Of a stretch of 42,397 nucleotides of DNA, positions 24,984 through 33,408 are shown piece after piece. The stretch is taken from assembly GCA_904373325.1 (NCBI GenBank), contig CAJFFP010000008.1:1-42397 (forward strand). The letters are read 5' to 3'. The position numbers and the translations under genes were made by a program. Numbering within the stretch: position 1 is the stretch's first letter; each line of letters opens with the position of its first letter. The stretch comes from Candidatus Gallimonas merdigallinarum (lineage in GTDB: Bacteria; Bacillota; Clostridia; Christensenellales; Borkfalkiaceae). The notes below the pieces were generated by a model that was given only the letters and a program-made list of their open reading frames with translations, had not been told where the DNA came from and did no database searches.

Positions 24984-27347
24984 TTATTTATCGTCTTTTT
25001 TGTTGACGTTCTTGGGTCTGCCTTTCAGTTTTTCAAGGTCGACTTCCTTCACCTTCTTATCCGACGGCTTGACCACGAACAGCACCACGATGGCGATCGC
25101 GAGTACTGCGGAGATCGCAAAGAGCACGACCGACGTAATGTTGTTTTGCAGCCACTGTGACTGCCCGGGAATGACGTCGACGGGGTTGCGGACCTCGATC
25201 GCCATGTACGCCGTTTCCATCGTGCCGGGGCGGTTGGGGTCGGTCACCGTGAGTTCGACGACGTAGATGCCCGAACGCTGCGGGACGAAGGAGAGCGACG
25301 AAGAGGGATTCCAATTATAGGAGTTGTCCGTATCGTCCCAATTCTCGTCGTCCTCGGTCACGTCGCTGTTGTACTCGTTGATGCGGATCATGCTGGCTTT
25401 ATACGTATCCGTAAAGTACTGCTCGGCGTTTTCCACGAAATCGTCGTAGGAAGGCATCGTCTGCCCCTCTGCGAGGTAGTCGGAATCAAAGTAGTACAGC
25501 GCGTAGTCCTCTACATAGCCCGCAAGCGCGATGATATCGAAATCGCTGATGGTATAGGTGCGGTCGCGGTAGCCGTAATCCTGAGAACCCGGATCTTCGA
25601 TACTCGCGCCGTCGTAGTCGATATACACGAGGAACTCGGGAATCCCTTCAATATCCCACACATTGCTCGTCGTCACGTCGACCAGCTCGCCGTCCTTGTT
25701 GTAATACTTCATCGCGTTGGAGGAGGCGTCCGTCGCGAAGATGCGGATCCTGTACCAGCCGTCCTCGTCCACTTCGATGCGAAGTTCGTTATAGGAAAGC
25801 CCGCTCTCGGAAGAAGCCGTATCGCCGTCCGCCTGCGTTTCCTGATAGTAGCAGACGGTGAATTGCAGATTGCGGTAGTCGGCGAAGTTGCTGTAAATCA
25901 GCCCGCGCAGCGAAGGCATATAGAGGTATGCGCCCGTACCTGCGCTCGTGTTTTCCGCAGCCGCTTCAAGGGCGGTCCGATACGCCTGAACCGCCGTACC
26001 GTAGGTATTTGCGCCGCCTTCATCGGTAACGTTGCCGTTGTCTTCTTCCGTGTCGCCCGCCGTCGCGGTCAGACCCGTGTAGGCGGGACCCTCTTCGTTG
26101 CGGTCAACGCGGATATAGTCGCAGCCGTTCAGCGTCTCTACGGTATCGGATGCGGGCGCCGCGTACCACGTCAGGTACACGGTTTCGGAAACTTCGTTGC
26201 TTCCGTCGTCCGCTCTTCTGCCGTCTTTCAGGTCGAAATAGATGCTCACATATTCCACGGGAGGCTGACCTGCCGGCGTCTCCGTAACGGGCATGAAATA
26301 GGTGGACGTTCCGAGCGTGTCGTAATCATAATCGTCCTCTTCGGACGCGTCGGGCGCGATATACGAACCGTCCTCGTTCTGCGCCGCCATGTAGTAGTAG
26401 CGGGAAACGCTCACCGTGTCGTCGCAGACGTCGATCGCCTCGTATTCGAGCGAGAACTTCTTGCCGAGCGTAAACGCGTACACCTCTTCGTTGAGGACAA
26501 GCACGGGCGCGGTAACGTCCTGCACGCGCCCTTCCGTGAGCGCGAACGACTGCCCGTTGAGCGACTTCATGAGAACGCTCTGCGTAGCCCCTTCCGCCGC
26601 GCCTTCGGGCAGTTCCGCCGTGAAGGTGATGGGCGTGTTGGGCGTGGTCGCGGCAGAGGAACGGTATTCCAGATAGTTGCCGCCGATATTCGTGAATCTG
26701 CTTTCAAGCACCTGTTCACCGCCGCATTGGAGCACGACCTTGAAATCTCCCGCAACGGCTTCCGCATCCGTCGCTTCCGCGAAAGTGAGCGTGAAATCGT
26801 TCGAGACGGAAGCCGCCGCCACCGTACCCGCGTCAAGCTCGGAATTATCGTTTTCCAGATCCTGCTGCGAAGCGTTCTTGACTCTGACAGTCAGCCTGCC
26901 GTCCGCCGTCTTTTCAAAGACGAGGGAGTTGACTGCCTGCGCGTCTTTGGTGATGTTTTCCTCGTCGCTCTGGAATTCGATGGTAAACGTCTCGAAATCC
27001 ACGGAGGGGAAGGAAAACTGCATACTGAAATAGTTCGCTTTGCCGGGTTTTACAACGGAGGGATCCTCCGCGCTGTCCGCGCTGAACCATTTGAGCGCAA
27101 GATCGCGCCTGAAATGCGTTTTTCCGCCGTCGGCGAGCGAGAACTCAATGTAAGAGGTACCCCCTTCCGACGCGCCGACTTCGCCGCCGACGCCCGCGGC
27201 AAATACCGCGGAAGGCTCATACTCGACCTCCGTGACCGCCTGCGCGGTGCGGCGCGGGATGACGGAACAGACCGCAAGCGCGAGCACTGCGATCAGCATA
27301 ACGACGAGCGATGCAATTGTTAAAAAACGTACTTTTACCTTGTTCAT
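24984..27347 (-). CDS. large membrane-anchored extracellular protein of unknown function
   Basis: A 787-residue protein. Residues ~9-28 (ASLVVMLIAVLALAVCSVI) form a signal peptide or anchor. The body is acidic and rich in Asp, Glu, Tyr and Thr, with beta-sandwich-like stretches, for example VQDVTAPVLVLNEEVYAFTLG near residue 275, and RSGIYVVELTVTDPN near 700, which resembles an Ig-like/cadherin-like strand pattern. Near residues 737-762 a transmembrane helix (SVVLFAISAVLAIAIVVLFV) precedes a basic cytoplasmic tail ending NVNKKDDK. There is no sortase motif. A hairpin CTCCG/CGGAG lies just before the start, with GGAG as the only candidate ribosome site. I cannot assign a function. Confidence 0.75.
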   Translation of the reverse strand: MNKVKVRFLTIASLVVMLIAVLALAVCSVIPRRTAQAVTEVEYEPSAVFAAGVGGEVGASEGGTSYIEFSLADGGKTHFRRDLALKWFSADSAEDPSVVKPGKANYFSMQFSFPSVDFETFTIEFQSDEENITKDAQAVNSLVFEKTADGRLTVRVKNASQQDLENDNSELDAGTVAAASVSNDFTLTFAEATDAEAVAGDFKVVLQCGGEQVLESRFTNIGGNYLEYRSSAATTPNTPITFTAELPEGAAEGATQSVLMKSLNGQSFALTEGRVQDVTAPVLVLNEEVYAFTLGKKFSLEYEAIDVCDDTVSVSRYYYMAAQNEDGSYIAPDASEEDDYDYDTLGTSTYFMPVTETPAGQPPVEYVSIYFDLKDGRRADDGSNEVSETVYLTWYAAPASDTVETLNGCDYIRVDRNEEGPAYTGLTATAGDTEEDNGNVTDEGGANTYGTAVQAYRTALEAAAENTSAGTGAYLYMPSLRGLIYSNFADYRNLQFTVCYYQETQADGDTASSESGLSYNELRIEVDEDGWYRIRIFATDASSNAMKYYNKDGELVDVTTSNVWDIEGIPEFLVYIDYDGASIEDPGSQDYGYRDRTYTISDFDIIALAGYVEDYALYYFDSDYLAEGQTMPSYDDFVENAEQYFTDTYKASMIRINEYNSDVTEDDENWDDTDNSYNWNPSSSLSFVPQRSGIYVVELTVTDPNRPGTMETAYMAIEVRNPVDVIPGQSQWLQNNITSVVLFAISAVLAIAIVVLFVVKPSDKKVKEVDLEKLKGRPKNVNKKDDK

Positions 27348-27419
27348 GAAACGGAACTCCGCAATCGGAGAGACCCCCGACCTGTTTTTATGGCGCTTTT
27401 GTTGTAAGCTATCCTGTAT

Positions 27420-27448
27420 ATTCTACACAAATTTTTTTCGTTCGTCAA
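27420..27448 (-). promoter_or_regulatory. promoter of the large extracellular protein gene
   Basis: TTGACG (27448-27443), 17 bp, TAGAAT (27425-27420). The predicted leader is about 65 nt and ends in a small CTCCG/CGGAG hairpin near the start codon. Confidence 0.75.
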
Positions 27449-27494
27449 GCGGTATCGCGCTCGACGGGGGTGAAAAATGCAATTTTCGCACAAT

Positions 27495-28202
27495 TTACAC
27501 GGGACGGATAAATTTCTCCACGTCGAATAATTTCCACGGCCCCTCCTCTGCGGGCGGTTCGCCGATAAAGCGCATCCGCTCCTTGGTGACGGGATGGGTG
27601 AACGAGAGCGAATACGCCCAGAGCGCGAGCCTGCCCTTCTGCGCGTATTCCCCGCCGTAACGCATATCGCCGTACACGGGATGCGCGATGCCCGCGAACT
27701 GAACGCGGATCTGATGGCTTCTGCCCGTATGCAGCTTGATCTCCGTCAGCGCAAGGCTGCCCTTCTTTTCGAGCACGCGGTAGTCGAGCGCGGCGTACTT
27801 CGCGCCGTCCGTACCCTCGGTGGAGAGATACACCATATTGTTGACGGTGTTCTTTTTCAGCCAGTTCACGAGCTTGCCGCTCTCGGGGTTGGGCGCGCCG
27901 TTCAAAACGGCGAGATAGCGCTTTTCAAAGTCGCCCGATTTCATCTGTTCGGAGAGCCGCCCCGCCGCCTTGCTCGTTTTGGCGAACACCATGACGCCGC
28001 CCGTCGGACGGTCGAGCCGATGCACCAGCCCGACGTAGACGTTCCCCTGCTTCCCGTAGGTGCGGCGGATATACTCTTTCAGCAGATCGAGCAGGTTCCG
28101 ATCGCCGCTCTCGTCGGGGCAGGAGGCAAGGTTCTGCTCCTTCAACACGACGAGAAGGTGGTTGTCCTCGTAAAGAATGGTAGGTTGGTAATTTTCAGTC
28201 AT
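27495..28202 (-). CDS. RluA-family pseudouridine synthase without S4 domain
   Basis: A 235-residue RluA-type enzyme with ILYEDNHLLVVLKEQNLASC at the start, the catalytic VHRLDRPTGGVMVFAK, and HTGRSHQIRVQFAGIAHPVYG. It lacks the N-terminal S4 domain of the paralogue at 21.8 kb. The start overlaps the stop of the upstream methyltransferase by eight bases (ATG and TGA interleaved), indicating coupling. RNA target unknown. Confidence 0.88.
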   Translation of the reverse strand: MTENYQPTILYEDNHLLVVLKEQNLASCPDESGDRNLLDLLKEYIRRTYGKQGNVYVGLVHRLDRPTGGVMVFAKTSKAAGRLSEQMKSGDFEKRYLAVLNGAPNPESGKLVNWLKKNTVNNMVYLSTEGTDGAKYAALDYRVLEKKGSLALTEIKLHTGRSHQIRVQFAGIAHPVYGDMRYGGEYAQKGRLALWAYSLSFTHPVTKERMRFIGEPPAEEGPWKLFDVEKFIRPV

Positions 28203-29064
28203 GAATATATATCCCTCCCGCGCCGCAGGGCAGCGGAATTTTTTCCTCTGTGGGAAGTCCCACTTCATACGCCTCGATCCGACCCGCGCGCCCCGCAAGG
28301 CACAGGGTGAGAATGTTGCTGAGCACCGCGGGCTGCAACCCCGTCGTGTAGCTGTTGATGAGGAAGAAGAGCGGATCGTCCGATAACAGCTCGGCGCAAA
28401 GTTTTACGAAGGGGTAAAGTTCCGTCTCGATCTTCCACATTTCGCCCCCGGGTCCTCTCCCGTAAGAGGGCGGGTCCATGACGACCGCGTCGTAGCGGTT
28501 TCCGCGCCGGAGTTCGCGCAGGACGAATTTTTTGCAGTCGTCTATAATGTAGCGGATCCCGCTCGCGATCCCCGAAAGCCGCGCGTTTTCGCCCGCGCGC
28601 TCCACCATGCCCTTCGCCGCGTCCACGTGCGTGACTTCCGCGCCCGCCTTTGCAAGCGCGACGCTCGCGCCGCCCGTATAGGCGAAGAGATTGAGCACTT
28701 TCACCTTTCGCCCCGCCGCGACAGCCTTCCTGACGAGCGCGCCCGTCGTCTCCCAATTCGCCGCCTGTTCGGGAAAAAGCCCCGTGTGCTTGAAGCCCAT
28801 GGGCATGATCTTGAACGTGAGGTCCTTGTACCCGATATTCCAGCTCTGCGGGAGCGGCTTTTTGTACTCCCACGCGCCGCCGCCCTTTTCGCTGCGGCGG
28901 TAGACTGCGGACAGTCCCGGGTAGCCGAACAGGTCGCGCTGTGCGTGCCAGATGACCTGCGGATCGGGACGGAGCAGGATATGCTCCCCCCACCGTTCGA
29001 GTTTATAGCCGTCCCCCGTGGCGAGGACGGAGAAATCTTTCCAACCGTCGGCAATGCGGATCAT
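28195..29064 (-). CDS. class I SAM-dependent methyltransferase, RlmI/RlmK-like
   Basis: A 289-residue COG1092-type methyltransferase. The SAM motif I is VLNLFAYTGGASVALAKAG, followed by VDAAKGMVERAGENARLSG and the catalytic-site motif VVMDPPSYGRGPGG. An N-terminal beta-rich domain is present but no clear PUA domain. Likely modifies rRNA, in keeping with its coupling to a pseudouridine synthase. I chose the ATG at 29064, which is six bases after a -10 box; there is no ribosome binding site. Confidence 0.85.
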   Translation of the reverse strand: MIRIADGWKDFSVLATGDGYKLERWGEHILLRPDPQVIWHAQRDLFGYPGLSAVYRRSEKGGGAWEYKKPLPQSWNIGYKDLTFKIMPMGFKHTGLFPEQAANWETTGALVRKAVAAGRKVKVLNLFAYTGGASVALAKAGAEVTHVDAAKGMVERAGENARLSGIASGIRYIIDDCKKFVLRELRRGNRYDAVVMDPPSYGRGPGGEMWKIETELYPFVKLCAELLSDDPLFFLINSYTTGLQPAVLSNILTLCLAGRAGRIEAYEVGLPTEEKIPLPCGAGGIYIHD

Positions 29065-29070
29065 AGGGAT

Positions 29071-29099
29071 ATTATAGTAAATCCGGCGCGATTTGTAAA
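29071..29099 (-). promoter_or_regulatory. promoter of the methyltransferase-RluA pair, leaderless type
   Basis: TTTACA (29099-29094), 17 bp, TATAAT (29076-29071), then ATCCCT and the ATG. The predicted +1 is at the start codon. Confidence 0.75.
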
Positions 29100-29133
29100 G
29101 AAAAATGCGCGCCGAACGCAACTTTTGCCGCCG

Positions 29134-29168
29134 AAAAAAACCTTCCCGCCGCGCGGCGGGAAGGTTTT
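29134..29168 (-). terminator. terminator of the arabinofuranosidase gene
   Basis: A perfect stem AACCTTCCCGCC/GGCGGGAAGGTT with loop GCGC, extended by A-T pairs and followed on the minus strand by T7. Confidence 0.92.
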
Positions 29169-29175
29169 CTGCGCG

Positions 29176-31110
29176 TTATTTGCGGAATACGAGCACCTGA
29201 AAGCTGTGCGGGGGAAGTTCCGCCGTCGCGGGAGCGGCGGGCGCGACTTCCGCGGGCGCAATTCTACGCGGTTCCTCCATTGTGTTATAGTCGGAGAGCG
29301 CGCCCTCCATGCGCACGATGCGGATCATCTCGCCGAAGGGGAAATCCGCCTCGACGTCCGCCGTCTGCGCCTGATCGCCCGCGTTGACGACTTTGACGAA
29401 GGTGAGATCGCCGCGCGAGGTCGCCGACGCGTAGACGTCGGGCGCGTCCGTTCTGACGGGATAGGAGACATCGCCCGTGTACAGGCTGTACAGCTTCTGA
29501 ACGTAGTAACTTGCCGAACCGAACGCAGACTTGCCGTCGAACCAGATCATGTCGGGGCTCCACTGCGTATAGCCGAGGCGCGCGAGGAGCGGCGCGTACG
29601 ACTTCATCACGACGACGTCGGCGTTGCGTTCCATGCCCGTCATGAACGCGGCTTCCGCAAGCGCGCCCTCCCAGACGTTGGACTCGGGCGCGTTGAACTT
29701 GCCCGCGCCAGCCTCCGCGACGTGCGCGGCGTACTCGCCCGCGTACACAAGCCCCTCGCGGGGATAGCTGTCGTACACGTTCACGTTATCATAGAGCCAC
29801 TTGGGCGGCACGTAGAAGTGCTCGTCCGTCGCATAGACGAAATCGGGATTTTTCTGCAAATTCCTGCGCGTCCACGCCCACGCGTCCCTGTGCGAGGGCG
29901 AATCCACCGTGGGGCCCGCCGTGCCGATGATCTTGATCGCGGGGTACTTCTCGTGAATGCGGCGCTCAAACAGCTCGAACCGCTTGTAAAACTCGTTTCC
30001 GTTCTCTTCCCACTGCTCGTTGCCGATGCCGAGGTATTCCAGCCCGAAGGGTTCGGGATGCCCCATCTCCGCGCGCACTCTGCCCCAGACGGTATCCTTG
30101 CCGCCGTTGGCAAACTCCACGACGTCCAGCGCCTCCTGAATGTATACTTCGAGCGCGGGATCGTCCGCAGGCACGACCTCGGAGGACATATATTGGCAGG
30201 CGATGCCGACCGACAGCACGGGCAGCGCCTTTGCGCCGAGATACTCGCACAGCAGGAAATATTCGTAGTAGCCCACGCCGAGCGTCTGCCCGTAGTGGGA
30301 ATAGGGCGTGCAGAACCCGTTCTCCTCGCACGCGCCGTGGACCGCCCAGCGGCTCCAATTATGGCGGCGGCGCTCCGTCTGCCCCACGGAATTTTTCCAG
30401 AGATAGCGGTTGGAGAGCGTGTTGCCCTCAACGATGCACCCGCCGGGGAAGCGGAGAAATCCGGGTTTCAGCTCTTGCAGCATCTCCACGAGATCGCGGC
30501 GGAACACGCCCAGCGCTGCGTCCTCGGGCATGAGCGAAAACCAATCGACGTGCAGCGTTCCCGCCGCCGAGAGCGTAAAACGGAACTGCGCGCGGTCGTA
30601 ATCCGCCTTGGCGCGCACCGTAAATTCGTATTTATGCCACTTCCCGTCCGCGCGCGGCTTCGCCTTGACCTCGAACGCCGTCTCCCCGCCCGCATATACG
30701 CCCGCAAATACGGGCGCGCGGTAGTCGTAGGAACGCATCCAGAAGGAGAGCTTATAGCGCATACCCGCTTTCAGATACACGCCGTCGTACGCCTTATTTG
30801 CGATGCCCGCGCCCGCCGCCTTCGCCTCCACGCGCAGATAGTGCGGATTCTCCACGAACAGCGGGCGGTCGTCCTTGACTTTGAGCGCCGCGCTGTCCTC
30901 CGCGGGGTACGCGCTCCACGCGTACTTTCCGTCCGCCTGCACCGTGAAACGATCCTTTTCGCCCCGCACTTCCTTGGCTTCAAAGTTGCGGTTTTCCAGC
31001 ATCTGCGCGTACAGACCGCCGTCCAGCGAATAGTTGATGTCCTCGAAAAACAGCCCGAAGCCTCCTGCGCTCACGGGAACGCTGCCCGTTTCCGTCATTG
31101 TGATCTTCAT
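29176..31110 (-). CDS. GH51 alpha-L-arabinofuranosidase, intracellular
   Basis: A 644-residue glycoside hydrolase that releases terminal arabinose from arabinan or arabinoxylan fragments. The family opening GGFGLFFEDINYSLDGGLYA is present. A carbohydrate-binding-like beta-sandwich is inserted at about residues 60-195. The acid/base is E365 in GIGNEQWEENG and the nucleophile is E459 in YAGEYAAH; a C-terminal beta domain follows. There is no signal peptide, so it acts inside the cell on imported oligosaccharides. The ATG at 31110 has AAGGAG seven bases upstream. No sugar transporter or arabinose gene lies nearby. Confidence 0.93.
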   Translation of the reverse strand: MKITMTETGSVPVSAGGFGLFFEDINYSLDGGLYAQMLENRNFEAKEVRGEKDRFTVQADGKYAWSAYPAEDSAALKVKDDRPLFVENPHYLRVEAKAAGAGIANKAYDGVYLKAGMRYKLSFWMRSYDYRAPVFAGVYAGGETAFEVKAKPRADGKWHKYEFTVRAKADYDRAQFRFTLSAAGTLHVDWFSLMPEDAALGVFRRDLVEMLQELKPGFLRFPGGCIVEGNTLSNRYLWKNSVGQTERRRHNWSRWAVHGACEENGFCTPYSHYGQTLGVGYYEYFLLCEYLGAKALPVLSVGIACQYMSSEVVPADDPALEVYIQEALDVVEFANGGKDTVWGRVRAEMGHPEPFGLEYLGIGNEQWEENGNEFYKRFELFERRIHEKYPAIKIIGTAGPTVDSPSHRDAWAWTRRNLQKNPDFVYATDEHFYVPPKWLYDNVNVYDSYPREGLVYAGEYAAHVAEAGAGKFNAPESNVWEGALAEAAFMTGMERNADVVVMKSYAPLLARLGYTQWSPDMIWFDGKSAFGSASYYVQKLYSLYTGDVSYPVRTDAPDVYASATSRGDLTFVKVVNAGDQAQTADVEADFPFGEMIRIVRMEGALSDYNTMEEPRRIAPAEVAPAAPATAELPPHSFQVLVFRK

Positions 31111-31214
31111 ATTTTTTCTCCTTATCGGCGCATACGCGCACATGGCGCGCGCCGCGCGTCTTTTCGATATCCTGCGCGCCGGCAGCCGCCGCAACGCGTC
31201 ACGAAACGCGGGTT

Positions 31215-31251
31215 ATTATAGCAGAATATTTTTTATAGTCAAACGTTTGAC
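31215..31251 (-). promoter_or_regulatory. arabinofuranosidase promoter with LacI-type palindromic operator
   Basis: TTGACT (31242-31237), 16 bp, TATAAT (31220-31215). A perfect 14-bp palindrome GTCAAACGTTTGAC (31238-31251) overlaps the -35 box. Its centred CG core is typical of LacI/GalR-family or CcpA-like sites. Binding there should repress. The leader to the ATG is about 100 nt. Confidence 0.75.
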
Positions 31252-31277
31252 GGGGGATTTCCGATTTTTTTCCGAAA

Positions 31278-32636
31278 TTATTTTTCCTGCGCGCCGTCCG
31301 CCTGAAATCCGATGCGGAAGGTGCTGCCCACGCCCACCTCGCTTCTGACGGTGAGCTGCCAGCCCTGTTTGGCGCACAGTTTTCTGACGACGGAAAGCCC
31401 CAGCCCGAACCCGCCGTTCTTGCCGTTGTGCGATTTGTCCACCGTAAAGAAGCGGTCGAAAATGCGGTCGAGGTTTTCCTCCGCAATGCCGATGCCCGTA
31501 TCCGAAACGGTAAATTCCTCCTCGGTGAGCAGCACGGAGATGCTGCCGCCCTCGCGGTTATAGCGGATCGCGTTGCGGATGATGTTTCCGAAAATTTCCG
31601 TGACGCGCTCGTGACGGCTCATGAGCATGACGCCGTCGCGGATCTCCGAAAGGAGCACGAGCCTGCGTTCGGCGATCTCGGGCGAGAGCGCGGCGAGCGT
31701 CTCGCGGGCGATGCGGGAGGCGTCCACTTCGTAGAGCGGCAGGTCCTCGCTGTCGATCTCGCTGTAATTGATGATGGACGCGACGAGATTCTGCAAGCGT
31801 TCGCTCTGCGCGAGGATTGTCGCCGAAGCCTTCTGCGCGCGCTCCCCTTCCAGCGCGCCCGACGCGAGCAGTTCGGCAAAGCCGCGGATGGAGGTGAGCG
31901 GCGTGTTCATCTCGTGCGTGACGTTGGCGATGAACTCGTCCTTGGACTGCTGCGCCCTGACGACCTGTTCGCGCTCCGATTTGCTTTCCGCCACCCGCTT
32001 TTCCGCGTCGTCGTTCATGCGGTTGATGAGCTCGGCGACGGGTCTCAGTTCCGCGCTCGCCGTAGAGACGCGCTCCCCCTTTGCCGCGCTGCGCACGAGG
32101 TCCTCCATCGGTTTCAGCATAAAGCCCGACGAAAGATAGGTGATGAGCAGGCACAAAAGCGCGTCCGCCGCGAGGAAACAGGCGATCGCGGGCAGGGCGT
32201 CCAGATAGATCCCCCACACCGAATCGGTGCGCACGGCGACGCGAACGAGGCAGCCGTCGAACCGCTTGCAGTAGTAGACGAAATTTTCGCCCAGCGTTTC
32301 GGAAGAGCGCGCGGAATATCCCTCGCCTTCGGCGATCGCGTCCCGCACTTCGGGGCGCATTGCGCGCGAATCCTCGTTGGTATCCTCCGAATCCGCCCAG
32401 AACTCCCCTTCGGGCGAAAGGAAGGTGACGCGCGCGCCGTTCAGCGCCGCGGAAAGCTCCTTGGCGTACGCGGCGTCGGTCGTGCGGCTCTCGTCGAACG
32501 CGGCGAGATAGGCTTTGAGATAGGTCTTGGCGTGTTCGATGCTGTTATTATAATAGACGTCTGTGGAAACGACGGAAAAAACGACGAGCGCGACCGCCGT
32601 AATGGCAAAACACAGCCACATGATGCGTTTTTTCAT
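31278..32636 (-). CDS. phoR: PhoR-like sensor histidine kinase
   Basis: A 452-residue kinase with two transmembrane segments (residues ~5-24 and ~148-170) around a ~120-residue extracytoplasmic domain, then HAMP-like sequence. The dimerisation/phosphoacceptor box is NVTHEMNTPLTSIRGFAE with H241. The ATPase domain has N-box EIFGNIIRNAIRYN, G1 DTGIGIAEE, F-box and GGFGLGLSVV. Its neighbours (PhoP-like regulator, PhoU, Pst) identify it as the phosphate sensor. It lies 44 bp after phoP behind a terminator-like hairpin. Confidence 0.87.
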   Translation of the reverse strand: MKKRIMWLCFAITAVALVVFSVVSTDVYYNNSIEHAKTYLKAYLAAFDESRTTDAAYAKELSAALNGARVTFLSPEGEFWADSEDTNEDSRAMRPEVRDAIAEGEGYSARSSETLGENFVYYCKRFDGCLVRVAVRTDSVWGIYLDALPAIACFLAADALLCLLITYLSSGFMLKPMEDLVRSAAKGERVSTASAELRPVAELINRMNDDAEKRVAESKSEREQVVRAQQSKDEFIANVTHEMNTPLTSIRGFAELLASGALEGERAQKASATILAQSERLQNLVASIINYSEIDSEDLPLYEVDASRIARETLAALSPEIAERRLVLLSEIRDGVMLMSRHERVTEIFGNIIRNAIRYNREGGSISVLLTEEEFTVSDTGIGIAEENLDRIFDRFFTVDKSHNGKNGGFGLGLSVVRKLCAKQGWQLTVRSEVGVGSTFRIGFQADGAQEK

Positions 32637-32657
32637 ACGATTGCTCCTTCTTTTATG

Positions 32658-32681
32658 AAAAAAGGGGATTTACTCCCCTTT
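32658..32681 (-). terminator. intrinsic terminator/attenuator between phoP and phoR
   Basis: On the minus strand AAAGGGG pairs with CCCCTTT (loop of 7 nt) and runs into T6. The stem starts at the last base of the phoP stop codon. The phoR ribosome site (AAGGAG) follows within 20 bases and no new promoter is seen, so phoR probably depends on read-through. Confidence 0.65.
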
Positions 32682-33331
32682 CAGTCCGCAATAAATTTAT
32701 AGCCGACGCCGAACACCGTTTCAAAATTGAGTCCCGCCTTTCTCAGGCGCGCAATGTGATTGTCCAGCGTGCGCGTTTCGCCGCCGTCGTAACCCCATAC
32801 GTCGGAGAGAATGGTCTCGCGCGGAAGCACTTTGCCTTCGTTCTGCATAAAGTATTTGAGGAGCTGAAACTCCTTGTTGCTCAGATCGAGCTCCTCGCCC
32901 TTATATGTGACGGACATATTTTCCGTATTCATGACGAGCTGTCCCGTGCGGATCACGCTGGACTTGTTCGCCCGACGGAGCGCGGCGTTGACGCGCGCGA
33001 TGAGTTCGAGCACGCCGAAGGGCTTGGCGATATAGTCGTCCGCGCCCGCGTTCAGCCCCTTCACCTTGTCCGTCTCCTTGCCGAGCGCGGAGAGCATAAT
33101 GACGCAGAGCGCGGGAAAGCGCGCTTTGAGCCGTTGCAGCACTTCCAGCCCGTTGCCGTCGGCGAGCATGACGTCCAGAAGCACGACGTCGGGCAGCGAA
33201 GCGTCCACTGCGGCGTTGAACGCCTTTACGGTGGTGAACGTCTCGCAGGAGATGCTGTTCATATCCAGCGTACATTTGACAAGTTCGCAGATGCTCTCGT
33301 CGTCTTCGAGTAGATAAACTTTATTGCTCAT
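32681..33331 (-). CDS. phoP: PhoP/OmpR-family response regulator
   Basis: A 216-residue two-domain regulator. The receiver has the acidic pair LLEDDES (residues 8-12), phosphoacceptor D53 in LLDVMLADG, and the K of DDYIAKPFG. The C-terminal winged helix ends with GGETRTLDNHIARLRKAG and GVGYKFIAD. I took the ATG at 33331 with AGAGG five to six bases upstream; longer readings add only basic GC-rich residues. It should bind the Pho box before pstS. Confidence 0.9.
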   Translation of the reverse strand: MSNKVYLLEDDESICELVKCTLDMNSISCETFTTVKAFNAAVDASLPDVVLLDVMLADGNGLEVLQRLKARFPALCVIMLSALGKETDKVKGLNAGADDYIAKPFGVLELIARVNAALRRANKSSVIRTGQLVMNTENMSVTYKGEELDLSNKEFQLLKYFMQNEGKVLPRETILSDVWGYDGGETRTLDNHIARLRKAGLNFETVFGVGYKFIAD

Positions 33332-33408
33332 GATGACCTCTCTTCTGTGCCGCGAACGCATTTCCGAGCGGCTGCGGAGAGCATTCCCCGCGCCCGTTCA
33401 GCCCGCGC

